NCBI RefSeq assembly: GCF_963678635.1
Contig: NC_087066.1
Location: 53,770,312-53,834,311 of the forward strand
Length of the DNA: 64,000 nt
DNA from: Symsagittifera roscoffensis
Taxonomy: Eukaryota > Xenacoelomorpha > Acoela > Convolutidae
Reading direction: 5' to 3'
The position numbers and the translations under genes are program-made. Under the pieces are notes generated by a model. The model ran no database searches. It was not told the DNA's origin and saw nothing but the letters and a program-made list of their open reading frames with translations. Positions within the stretch are counted from its first letter, which is position 1; each line of letters begins with the position of its first letter. This document shows, in pieces, positions 34,139-44,959 of the stretch.

Positions 34139-35015
34139 AGGGGTGTAGTGTAATAGCAAGAATATACTGTTTTCAGACCAAAATTTTGTGGCACTTTTGC
34201 TAAAATTACGACCTGTAGCATTGGAAAACTCATAAAACATGTTTTCTGCTTTTTGGAAACGATCTTGGCACATATAAAAATTCGCTGGTCGGAGCTTCAA
34301 TGACGGGATGAAAACTAATTACTTGATAGCATTTTTGCTTCATAGCAGTGGAAGTTTATGAACATTTGTAGTTGTTTTTAGTGGCTACTGTTAGCTAACT
34401 ATCAAGGGCACGTTGGGCAAATGCGAGAACAAATTACTCCAAATTTTAACTTTGAAGGTTCGAATTCCAAAATAGCAAAAACTTATTATTCAAAAAAAAA
34501 TGTCTATGTTTTCTTATTTCACTCGGTTGTATTTGCAAAGTGCAGCTTCGCTTCTGTCCAATATTTAAAACTTTTGAGACTCAACGGGTTACTTAGTTTG
34601 GATGCTGAGACTTCGAGTTCGACTATAGGGCCTTTTCTTCAAGATTATGTTTTGGTCAAAGACTGGCATGCATTCGCGCTTCAGTCAAAACACAAATAGT
34701 TGCAAGGAACGAATGTTTACAACTGATTAAAAAAATGTTTGGTATTTTAAGTTACCAACCCTTTAAGCGACCACTATTTTTTTTCGATGGGAGCTGCTTC
34801 TGATGAGACCACTAATTTTGAGAGCACTAAATAGCTTGGTTAAAGTTTAAAAAATCCCCTGAGAACTATTTTGGAGTTTTTTTTGGCAATTTTTAATACA
34901 GAGCGTAAATCAGTGTTTGCCAATAATCTACAATTTTTGGGAGCTTAGCAGTTACCATACGTGTCGAAAAGGAGGAGCAGTTATATCATTTATTTGCAAC
35001 TAAGCTTATGTTTCA
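34139..35015. other. non-coding stretch
   Basis: AT-rich. A 92-codon plus-strand frame at 34421-34699 has no domain. GCAGCTTCGCTTCTG near 34544 resembles the GCGAAGC hairpin repeat. Confidence 0.4.
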
Positions 35016-35180
35016 GCAAGACTGCTCGAATATTAAGGCAAAGCCCTGATTTTTCTGATTGCATTCAAAGGCCACTTAAAATGTTTGTTGGTTTAAAAAT
35101 GGCAAAACGATTGAGAAAAGTTTCAAGCATTTTATATTGCGCGTTAATTGTCCAAATTCTGCCAATTTAGCAATTTTCAA
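35016..35180 (+). repeat. partial copy of the composite hairpin repeat
   Basis: AGCAAGACTGCTCG, AAGGC-AAA-GCCC, then a shortened middle and GCGCGTTAATTGTCCAAATT, as in 28396-28770 but with most of the middle absent. Confidence 0.55.
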
Positions 35181-35678
35181 ACGCCTTCATTTATACAAAA
35201 AAAACACAAGTGAGGTTTTTAATTTACGCTGAAGAAGAACATATACCTTTCAGATAATTTAAGCAGACTTCGTCAGAATTGAACAGTTAAAAAGTCGAAA
35301 ATTGACTGAATAAAAAACCAATAATAAATAATCCGTTTTTATCAAAAGTTGGAGCAATAATCAATTTCTCGCATCTTACTCGGAACTAATTTCAGGCTCA
35401 AGTAATTTCGTCTTTAGTAGCATCTTTACCACGGGCAAAAGTATCTTTACCCTGGGAGAGAACGGGCAAAAATGTTTTAGATTTTTGATTTTTATTTTGC
35501 ACAATCGTCCCAGCTGTTGTTATTGTCTTCTAGCGAATCATTTTGACCAGAATAAACGAAAGCTTATGTTTTAAAATCCATCACTTTCTGCAGATACTCC
35601 GTTTCACTTTAACAAAAAATTTTAAAAGAAAAACCTGATGATATCAGGATGAAACCTTGAGTAATTTGTCTGACTGTC

Positions 35679-36298
35679 TAATTGGTTTTGTTAATTGCAT
35701 AAACTACTCAAAATGTAACATTTAACTTTTACGATGATCGATCAGCCTGAAGTTCATAGTTTTACCATTAATAAATCACCAAAACTTTTTCGAGACCTAT
35801 TAAATTAGACCAATTTGGCAGCCGAAACTTTGCAATTTATTTTGACTCAGCACATTTAACTTCAAATACACTGATAGAAGAAAGCGTTAATTTTACTATT
35901 TTTTGTTCCGAATTTTGAAGGAAGTGAGGAATACGTATGTTCGGGGTGGTTTTTTTTATTCAAACCAGTTCAACAATTTCTGGTTCCCCAAGGGATCGAT
36001 CTCTTGTCCGGCTTGGGCTCAGCCGGGTGAGCATACCACTATGGTAACCTGCTATGAGTCTATCAAAACTGCTCGTTGCATATAAGTTACACGCATGGCG
36101 AATTATCCCGCACTGTAAAATTGTTCCAAATTGAATGGAGGGATCTAATTGGTTTTGTTAATTGCATAAACTACTCAAAATGTAACATTTAACTTTTACG
36201 ATGATCGATCAGCCTGAAGTTCTTAGTCTTACCATTATTAAATCACCAAAACTTATTCGAGACCTATTAAAGCAGACCAATTTGGCAGCCGAAACTTT
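35679..36298 (+). repeat. pair of direct repeats of about 153 bases
   Basis: 35679-35831 and 36145-36298 are almost identical (from CTAATTGGTTTTGTTAATTG to CAGCCGAAACTTT), differing at a handful of sites. The spacer (35832-36144) contains a minus-strand tRNA-like tract. Could be a recent segmental duplication or short LTRs. Confidence 0.8.
35985..36050 (-). repeat. tRNA-like tract, minus strand
   Basis: The minus strand reads ATAGTGGTATGCTCACC (A-box-like), then CCAAGCCGGACAAGAGATCG and ATCCC (B-box-like AGATCGATCCC). The acceptor stem is weak. Confidence 0.45.
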
Positions 36299-36299
36299 T

Positions 36300-37077
36300 A
36301 GGAATATACCTTGATATTCGGCGTTAATTGCCGATAACGGCCAAATTTGCAGTTTTGAAACGTATTTTTTTTATCAAATCATTCAAATTATTTTACATTT
36401 TCCATTATTTTAAGCTGGACGAAACGTTGGAAAATATGTAGAAAAACAAAACCACCAAAACCCTCTTCGAAAGTCGGAACAAAAATATTGTTTTTTTTGT
36501 AAAATGTTTTTGAGAACATGAGTGCAAAATTGAAACAATTGAATCAAAATTCCTCTGATTCTTGTTGCTTAAAAAAACTATTTTGTATTTGTATTTAGCC
36601 AAACTTTTTTTTATTATTTAAAAAATTAGCAGCGAGGAAGTGACTTTTGATTGCTTCTGAACTTGTTCTCAGTTATAAGTTTCCAAAACCTTTGAAAACG
36701 GCGGAAAATTTTATCCAATTATCTCAATTAACAGTGTAATTTACTTTTGTATGACAAATGCTTCGAAATAACTGCAAGCACATCAAAATCGCAAATTTTT
36801 GTGAACAAAATTTGAGTATTTTGAAATAGCGAGTGAGTCAATTGCGACTCTTATATCAATTTGATTTATTGTTCTGACTTTCGAAGAAAATGACTGAATG
36901 TTGGCGCTACTGTTGTTTTTTTTTGACTTTTTCGCCAAATTTCGACTTTTTGACAAAGAATTTTTTTAAAACAATTTTTCCATATCAGCCAAAGTTTTTT
37001 GTTGTCTTAAGCTCGAATTTCAAAAAACATTTTTTAATTCTGATTTTTTTGCGTAAAATTATGACAGTTTAAATATT
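36300..37077. other. non-coding stretch
   Basis: AT-rich. GGCGTTAATTGCC near 36318 and TTCGAAAGTCGGAACAAAAA near 36470 are relics of the composite repeat. Nothing else seen. Confidence 0.4.
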
Positions 37078-37390
37078 GTCAATATGGCCAACTTGGGTTG
37101 GTTAACGCGCGATATATTTCGCGCTATTAACGCGTAAGCGGTGATTTAAGTGCCCTTTGAAAGCGTTCTTAATTGATTGAGGCAAACTATTTGCGATAAT
37201 GGCTACGTTATTAGGAGGAAAACTATTCCCTTATACTTATTAGGGCGTGTGGGGAGATGGTTTCAAAAAAAACTCAAAAATTTTTGTAAATTTTGTTTTC
37301 ATTTTTAGTTCAAAAAACTGTCCCATATACCTTAAAAGTCAGTCAACACAATCACGGCTTTGCCCTGATACGAGCAGTCTTGTTTTGTTT
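37078..37390 (-). repeat. composite repeat, minus copy
   Basis: Reverse-oriented counterpart of 28396-28770: GGTTAACGCGCGATATATTT, CGCTATTAACGCGTAAGCGG, GCGTGTGGGG, then GGCTTTGCCCTGATACGAGC and AGTCTTGTTTG. The palindromic TTAACGCG/CGCGTTAA part can pair with itself. Confidence 0.7.
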
Positions 37391-38138
37391 GAATTCGCTG
37401 AAAGTAAAAAACTGAACACTTAAAACGCATGATACTTTTTTTTTAATCCAAAGAAAACCTATCGATTCTGTAGTTACCGCTTAGAACAGATAAAACTTTT
37501 CGCAGAGCAACTTTCCATATTGAAAAATTATCTGCATCATTATCTGCGTCAAAGTGAAGATAAACAAATCAATTAGGATGGATTGTCGAACGAAAAAAGG
37601 TCAGTTTAATTCATAACGATATCGCCCCTCAGAGAATCCAATTTTTCATAGATTTTCAAATTACTTACAGTCCATTCAAAATCCATTCAAAATCCATGTT
37701 CCACATTTTTTTCTTTAAATGTCCACTCTTACCATAATGGGAAAAATATGTTTGAGTGGAGGAGTAATATGGTAATATGTATGTGAAAATAGACGTAAAG
37801 ATGAAGATTGCAAATATTCTGTGCAGGATAATGGTGGTGAAAGAATAAAAATCGAGCAAGGAAGGGGATAGGTATTGAGGAGGGTTAGACAGGCGAGAGT
37901 AAGCAATAACTAAAAAATTAAAAGCAATTTATCCAAAAACAAAAAAGTAGAAAACGTAAGAGAAAGTTGTTCTGATACCTACCCTACGAGAAGCTCCATT
38001 TTATTAATGCAACGTATCTTTAATCAACATGTAAACCATAAAACAATTTGTTGTCATTTTTTGATCTCCAGTGTTTTTCCAAAAGTACGCAAATTAAAAA
38101 CATCAAATTTTGTGGGTTTATTTTTTAACTGGTGGTTT
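37391..38138. other. non-coding stretch
   Basis: AT-rich, with a short direct repeat ATCCATTCAAA near 37680. No gene is seen. Confidence 0.4.
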
Positions 38139-38325
38139 TTGTAATCGGGAACTAGTTTTTTCCACTAAGAACATATTTCTGACAAACATCTAAAACGTTA
38201 TTAATGTTTTATTATAGAAACTCAATATCATAATTTTAGCTTTTCCGTAGCCTCAGCTGGTATAAAGGAAAGGCACGCGCCGTTGGAGCATATGGTCTTG
38301 GTTTCAAATTCCGGTCGGAACTTGA
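38139..38325 (+). repeat. tRNA-derived SINE-like repeat, copy d
   Basis: TTGTAATCGGGAACTAGT at the start. The tRNA-like part has a clear A box (GTAGCCTCAGCTGGTATAA) and a B-box-like GGTTTCAAATTCC. The best-preserved A box of the family. Confidence 0.65.
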
Positions 38326-41300
38326 TTTTTCCGATTTATGTGTACTCGGGCTGACGAAAAATGCTCTTCACGTATGTTTCAAATATATGGTCCCAGCATT
38401 TCGAACATTTAAAAATGTTGCTTTAAAACTCTATGACTTGCAATCTCCCATTGATGTGAACTTTATGACTAGCATTCTTCCATAATTTTTCAAACTTCCC
38501 CCTTTTTTGGTTTTGTGTTTTCTTCCTAAAACAATAAAACAACCAAAGGTAAGAGCGACATTTGAAATCTCATAAAAACTGAATTGAGATTATCTTAAGG
38601 GATTAAATATTTTCTCTGGAAAAACTTAATTAAAAAATTTCTTGATCTCTTACAATCAAGCGCAGAAAATTACACTGTTTTTTGGCCAATTTTAACCTTC
38701 ATGTAATTCTAAACTGCCAATTGTTTGTTACCGATTAAAAAAAACTGAATTCCATTCATGAAAAAAATTCTGTAAAAATGAGTTGTTTTTGAAAATTTTG
38801 AGCAACTGCTTACGTTTCAGACAAAGAAAAATTAAAATTTTGAGAATTGTATGGCTAGCATTTTTTCATAAGCTCCATATATGCAAATGTATGTCTGAAG
38901 TTTTTGGTGCGTTAAGGTCGAGGTAATTTGAAGTAATTTTGAGGAAAATTTGAATTGTGTCTTAAGTTTGTCTGCGTTTTTTTGTCAAAATACTTTCGGA
39001 AGCAATAGAATTTTCTTTGCTAAGCATCATGTTTTTCTGATTCAACTTTTTTAAACTTTAATTGATAGTGACTCTGTATTTTGTAAGTTTACTAGCTCAG
39101 ATTTTTTCTCAATGCATTTTTTATTCACATCCCAGTTTTTTGCTTAGATGGTTTCTGTTTATTTTTTATTGACCTATTCACCTCGTTTTGAGTTTGAAGG
39201 TAAAAGCAATTGGGTAAGCTTTTGTGTGTTTTAGAAGGAATAAGGCATACAATCTTTGAGTTTGGAGTTTTATAGCTCAAATGGCGTCTATTCAAATATT
39301 GCCGGTCTTATTGGAGCTCGGTATCTGATAAACACATATTCATTGGCGCTGGTTGTGTTTCTTGACATGATGTTTCTCATTTTAAAAATCATACAAATGT
39401 GAAATTTTTGTGAGATGTTTTTTTTTCGAATTTTCTGAAAGCAATTTTTTTGACTTACATTGCCCTGTTCATTTTATATCGCAATTGCTGCGAAGTTCCG
39501 CTCTGCCTCTTTGTTGATTTTTTTAGGTTTGGTTTCATTAATTCTTTATAATCAATTTAGTAAAAATTTAGTGGAGACGGACCATAAAAATTTAATAAAA
39601 TTGATAATTAACCATTGAATACAATGAGAGTCAGTCAGCCAAAAATGGTACAACATAATAGCAGGAAAAGAAGCGTTTTTGATAATGAGGGCGACTAAAT
39701 TCTGAGGAAAAGTGTCGTCCGCATCCACAATAAATCAGCTACTGTATGCTTTCGTAGTGGTTCACTTTACCTTTGGCAAAGCGATTAGAAGTCAAACTGG
39801 AGATTAATTTTGTTTTTCAAGAGTGATTATTCATCTTACATGCTTTGCATCTTTTGTCTTTCACTTTTTTCTATGTATCTACGAACAAAAAGACATACTT
39901 TCAATTTAGATTCGGGAGAAACAAAAAGCGACACCGATTGTTTGAAAGAAGTTCACAAAATTCACAATTTAGGAAGTCTCAAAAAGAATTTTAAATGATA
40001 TTAGTTTTTTTGAGTCTGGGATATATATACAGACCTTTGATGAGTAAGAAAAAGTAAAGAGTTCACAAATTTGGGCTTACCAATTTCTGGAGCAAGTGGT
40101 ATTAAAATTTAATATGAAAGAGTAGACAAGATTAATGAAGGAAGTCTCGTTGTTTGACTTTAATTTTTTGATCCCCGGGGTTTGATTTTTTAAAGAAAGT
40201 TGCACAAAAACGACGACAGAGGTAACTAAATTACGATCAGCTTCCGGCCATTTTTACAAGATTATCCCAACTAGCATCGCAAAAAATTGCAAATTAAGAT
40301 GGTAAATTTTGCAAGTCAAGTGTGTGAAATATGCTTTGAATATCAAAAAGCAATTTCATGCCAACCTCGAATAATTTTATACTGTTAGCATATTTGATTA
40401 GTAGTACAGGTACAACAGAAAAAAGAAGACCACAAATCAATATTTTCCTACGTCAGGTATTAAAAAATACAAGAGTTTGTTGAGAAATTGATATTTGTAG
40501 AAGTTGCAAACCAAATATACCCAGCCAGAAGGATAATAGTGTAGTGTTTATACTCCAGTAGAATTAAACTGCTGCTGAGCTTTTTTGCAGGCCGGTGTAG
40601 GGAATTGAAAATAAAAACGTCTTTGGGGTTATTTGCAAGTAGTATTATAAATGTCCCGTCGCGTAAAGTAAATATGCCCAACGGACCTTTTGGTACTTTT
40701 TTTAAAATGTATGCATTCCTGATGCTGTTGTGGAGGTTCAGAAATGGAAAAAAGGTGCGTCGTCTGCTCAGGACGAATAATGCGTTCATCAATTGGTAAG
40801 GAAAAAGCTCTAAACTGATTTTTAGAGAAAGACGCACAGTATACTATAGTGTATATTCCGTATATCCGTTTGCTTTCTTCATTTTTACCGTAATGTTCGT
40901 CCTCCAATCGAGCTAAAATGTACTACTCTATACGCTAAAACAAGAAAAAATGCACAATATAAAAGGTAATTGGCCATTTTTAATGGAGAATTCAAAAGGT
41001 CAAACTTGACACCTCAGTTGATGCAGAAGAAATCCATTTGGCAATATCTTTATAATTTGCAAATCAATTAAAATGTGTTGCAAATGGGTTCGAAAAAGTC
41101 ATTTTGTTAATTATCAGACGTTTTTGAGCGAGCATCCACAGAGCCGAATGTCCGAATAGCCGAAAAGATTTGTACAGTCGGATAGCCGAAAATTTAGCCG
41201 AATTCTGAGGTACCGATTCACTCGCAGTTCACCTCTCGTGCCGGAGGGAAGCGCAGCAGAGCAAGTGGTCACTAATTTCCTAGGAAGAGTACTCGATAAT

Positions 41301-41928
41301 CTTTAATAATTTTTCTTGCTAATTTTCAAAAAAAAATCAGTTTTCCGGGAACTTTTTTTTTCTGCTATCCGATTACTCGGATATGTGATACTCCGCCGTT
41401 TTTTTGTATCATGATAGCAATCAAACCTTCGCAGTCTTTGATAATGTTCCTATCGAATGTTAACCACGAATTGAACTATTCCTATCGCTAAAATCATTAC
41501 TTTTCTAATAAAACTAAAATCTTCTGGCCAAATTTCCATATCACATTTTAGAAAACAGTTAGACTTCTGCGAACTTCAAATCTCATTTTTTTGCAATGAG
41601 ACTTGCAAAATATGTGTAGCCTATTTGTAGATTGCAATATAATCAGCTTAAACTTTTAGAAACGTTTCGCATGACAATGCGACCATCGGAGTTTTTTTTG
41701 CAACCTAATGTATTGCAGAATGAATAGTCGAGCCAAGATTAAAAAACTTTTAAATGGTAATAAGGAAAAACTCACAGGAAAAATTTAACAACGTTTTGCA
41801 AGTTTTTGCTGCTGAAGTTGGTTGGAATGGCCCAAGCCGAGGTACGCGACTCATGTTGCGATCGAGTTGGGTCGCGGAAATAGACTATCTGCGGCCGAAA
41901 TTCCATACTTAGGCAAGAGGCTTGAGTC
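38326..41928. other. non-coding stretch with decayed repeats
   Basis: AT-rich. Includes a fragment of the 33.2-kb TIR element (38845-38925), a GCGAAG hairpin repeat (39490-39506) and short CCGAATAGCCGAAA repeats near 41140-41200. Overlapping minus-strand frames at 40907-40460 (SLPIDERIIRPEQTT, then GIFTLRDGTFIILLANNP) look like one protein split by a frameshift, possibly an old transposase or gene relic, but I cannot name it. Confidence 0.4.
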
Positions 41929-42252
41929 GTGCAAATTCGCAAAATGGGTCGCGCAAAGTCGCAACATAAGTCGCGCAAAATCGCAACATGGGTCGCACAA
42001 AGTCACTACACGAGTCGCACAAAGTTGCAACATGGGTCGCGCTAAGTCGCTACATCAGTCGCGCAAAGTCGGAACATGAGTCGCGCAAAATTGTAAAATG
42101 GGTCGCTCAAAATTGCAACATGAGTCGTGCAAAGTCGTAACATGGGTCGTGCAAAGTCACAACATGAGTCACGAAAAGTCGCAACATGGGTCATGCAAAG
42201 TCGCAACATGGGTTGCGCTAAGTTGCAACATGAGTCGCGCAAAATCGCAAAA
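41929..42252 (+). repeat. 24-base tandem array
   Basis: About 13 units of AGTCGCAACATGGGTCGCGC plus CAAA, alternating GGGTCGC and GAGTCGC. As 24 is a multiple of three, every frame stays open and encodes 8-residue repeats on both strands, so the ORFs here are by-products. Confidence 0.85.
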
Positions 42253-42639
42253 AGATCATGCCTTATAAAAAGTGTTTCTGTTTCGGCAGATTTATTAATG
42301 GGATTCTTTTTTTCCTTGTAGGAGCGCAATACAAAGAAAATTTGCTAAATAAACCAGTATATTTGTAATTTTTATGTGCAATTATCTAGACCAAAATATT
42401 TACTTGCCAGATACAAGACCGCCACAAGAATGTCTACACTTGGTCCCAAAATAAAACTTGAGCTTTTTATTGGAGCAACAACAAAGTCGCTACCACAAAA
42501 ATTGATTGCTAGAAGCCATTTTTTCGAGCACAATGTTTTTGGTCGAGCACATTTTTTTATAGAGATCGGTTGAAATACCAAGTTTTGGTCGATTCGATCG
42601 AAACATTAATTGCAAATATCGACAAGGTTCTTCCAAAGT

Positions 42640-42800
42640 CGCAACAAATCGTTTTTGAGTTGCGCAAAGTCGCAATATCGTTTTTGGTTGCGCAGAGGTG
42701 TTGCAACATACCTTTTTTGGGTCGCACAGAATCGCAACATATCTTTTTTGGGTCGCGCAAAGTCGCAAAAAAAACCTCACTCGCGAAAAGTCGCAATATA
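42640..42800 (+). repeat. related array of about 34-base units
   Basis: Units with GTCGCGCAAAGTCGCAA and ATNTTTTTTGGGTCGC. Shares the GCAAAGTCGCAA core with the array at 41929, so both derive from one sequence with different unit lengths. Confidence 0.7.
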
Positions 42801-44274
42801 CTAATTTTGAATCACAATGATTGTAACATAAGTCTCCGATTCCGACCCGGGGGTACATGGTTGGATATCCAGACATCCAGACTGAAGTCGCATCTTAGAT
42901 GACACAACCGACACTTCGGCCGATTTTTTCTAGCCCACAAAAACACGAAACGGTTGCGACCTAAGCCACGATGCCTTAATCACGGCCCAAAAAGTAGCCA
43001 CTTCAAAACACAGTACGGTCACTCAAGGTAGATGGAAAAACTACTTTTATAGCATTTACAAAAATACAAAGACAACAAAAACGTCACACTAACAACAATA
43101 AAGTTAACCAGCAAGCAAAAAATCAAGTCGCTTGAGTTTCAATTGAACGTCGATCTGTAATTTGTAATTTGAAAGTCGATCTGAAAGTCAATCCAAACTG
43201 AAATTGTTTTGCTGCAACCTGATTGGCTAGAATAAGCCAATCAAATCTGAGCACCATCTAAAAATGTTTTGTTCACATTGATATGTCGACTTGTAAAAAA
43301 TAAATCCGCCAAAACTACAAAAAACTTGTAAAATTTTCCAAATTTATTTCAAATTAGCTGTAAATTTTTACCAGACCAGAAAAAAATGACAGAAAAACTG
43401 CAGGAAAAAAAAACGATTACAAAATTCGGTCTATCTTGACATCGGCTGAAGAATAAAGTAATTGCACTGGTATTAATTAAACCAATCAGTGCGATCAGTA
43501 TACTGTTCTCTGAATTTTTGCATTGAAATTTACATAATTGCCAATTTAGGCAATTTAGACGGAATAAACAAAAAGACCCCAAATCTGATTTCATGTCACC
43601 CAGTGTGAAACATTTTTCGCTGATATGTTTTCGGATATATACTGAGCGACCTTGAAAACAGTTGACATTTTTGCTTATATCTTTCCTTAAAAATTTTAGC
43701 ATCTGAATTTAATTACTGGAATTGTTTTATCTGATTATATTGAGGAGATTTTCAGGTTGATTCATCTCACATATGTGAATTAAAGGAACAACTGTTACAA
43801 AGTGTTTTAATGCGCTCCTGGGTGTTGCTCTGACATGACGACTACGGGATTGAATCCACTTGACGTAGCGTCGTGCTATATGCGCATTCATACCGGTGGT
43901 GTGGTTCAACTGGAACGCTTCCGTTTTCTGGTTGCACAACGTTAGCTTTAAAAAAACATATTGCACTCTGCATGTGGAAAAGAGGTTTAATTAACTGACC
44001 AGAGAGTTACCGGAGGTACAAAAAGCAGAGAAAAAGACCGGAAAAAAACACAGAAAGCATAAAAAACTGAAATCTCTATAAATACTTTAAGAAATGACGT
44101 CGCTGTTTGAATTCAGATCGGTTGTATAAGACCTCTGTATTCATTGAATTTTCTAACATTTGATCGTTACGATAAGTTTTATCAACATTTGATTGTTATA
44201 ATCAAGGCATTCATAAGAGTTAAGAATTAAGGTTTAAACAAATAAGCCTGAAAGTTAACCACAAAAACTCTTCT
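42801..44274. other. non-coding stretch
   Basis: Contains a minus-strand tRNA-like tract near 43830-43920 (GTGGATTCAATCCCGTAG as B box). The minus-strand frame 43702-43349 has a hydrophobic C-terminus but no domain. Nothing else is supported. Confidence 0.4.
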
Positions 44275-44955
44275 GTGATAAAACGAGAAAAGTTATGTTT
44301 ATGGCTTAACCTGCAGTTTTTTTCTAGTTTATTGACCGTAAAGATATGCTTTCTAAGCATCGGCTTGTTTGAGAGCCACACCGAGGTCAACCACGGTCGT
44401 GGCATTTTGATCCCTCTGCCAAAGCCATGTAAACCGAGAGGGCCTGTTAAAAACATTAGACCTGTTATACGCAAAAATCTATCCAACATCACGCTTGCGA
44501 GACTAGCCAATTTTAGTGAACGCCATCTTTCGGCATCACAGTGTGCGTATCGTACAGGTAAAAGCACTACCGATATTGTATGGAGTTATAAATGGATCAC
44601 AGCCCGCGTTCAGAAATATCGTGAAAGTTTGCACATCACTTGTATCGACACGAGTTCTGCATTTGATACGATCAAAAGAGAGCACCTGCTGGACATTGTC
44701 ATTGGCATTCCAAATGACGATGTTACAAGTTTGATCCAAATACTAATCAGCAAGACCACTCTGGAAATCAAAATTGACGGCGACGTCGAGAAAGTACCGA
44801 TTGAGACCAATATTGATTCTCCACAAGGTAACGGTCTCAGTGGTACAGCATTTGACTGCTTCTTTAAGACACACTCGTCGATGTCAGAGAAGAAATCAAG
44901 GAACGAATAGATGGAAAACCATATTGGAGTCCATCTAAATCACCAGACGAAGCAA
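44275..44955 (+). pseudogene. non-LTR reverse transcriptase fragment
   Basis: The frame 44275-44910 has the entry motif IPLPKPCKPRGPVKNIRPVI, SASQCAYRTGKSTTD, motif A IDTSSAFDTI (residues 124-133) and motif B SPQGNGLSG (182-190). It shifts frame near 44870, continues as VREEIKERIDGKPYWSP, and stops before the catalytic DD (motif C). The fragment is cut where the minus-strand element at 44.96 kb begins. The style of RT is that of LINEs; the clade is not decided. Confidence 0.75.
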
Positions 44956-44959
44956 TGAC

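Noticed and set aside
41929-42252. CRISPR-like array
   Set aside because: The units are contiguous 24-base tandem repeats without unique spacers, in a eukaryotic genome.
41822-42329. Repeat proteins on both strands at the 24-base array
   Set aside because: A unit length divisible by three keeps all frames open; there is no conserved protein or splice context.
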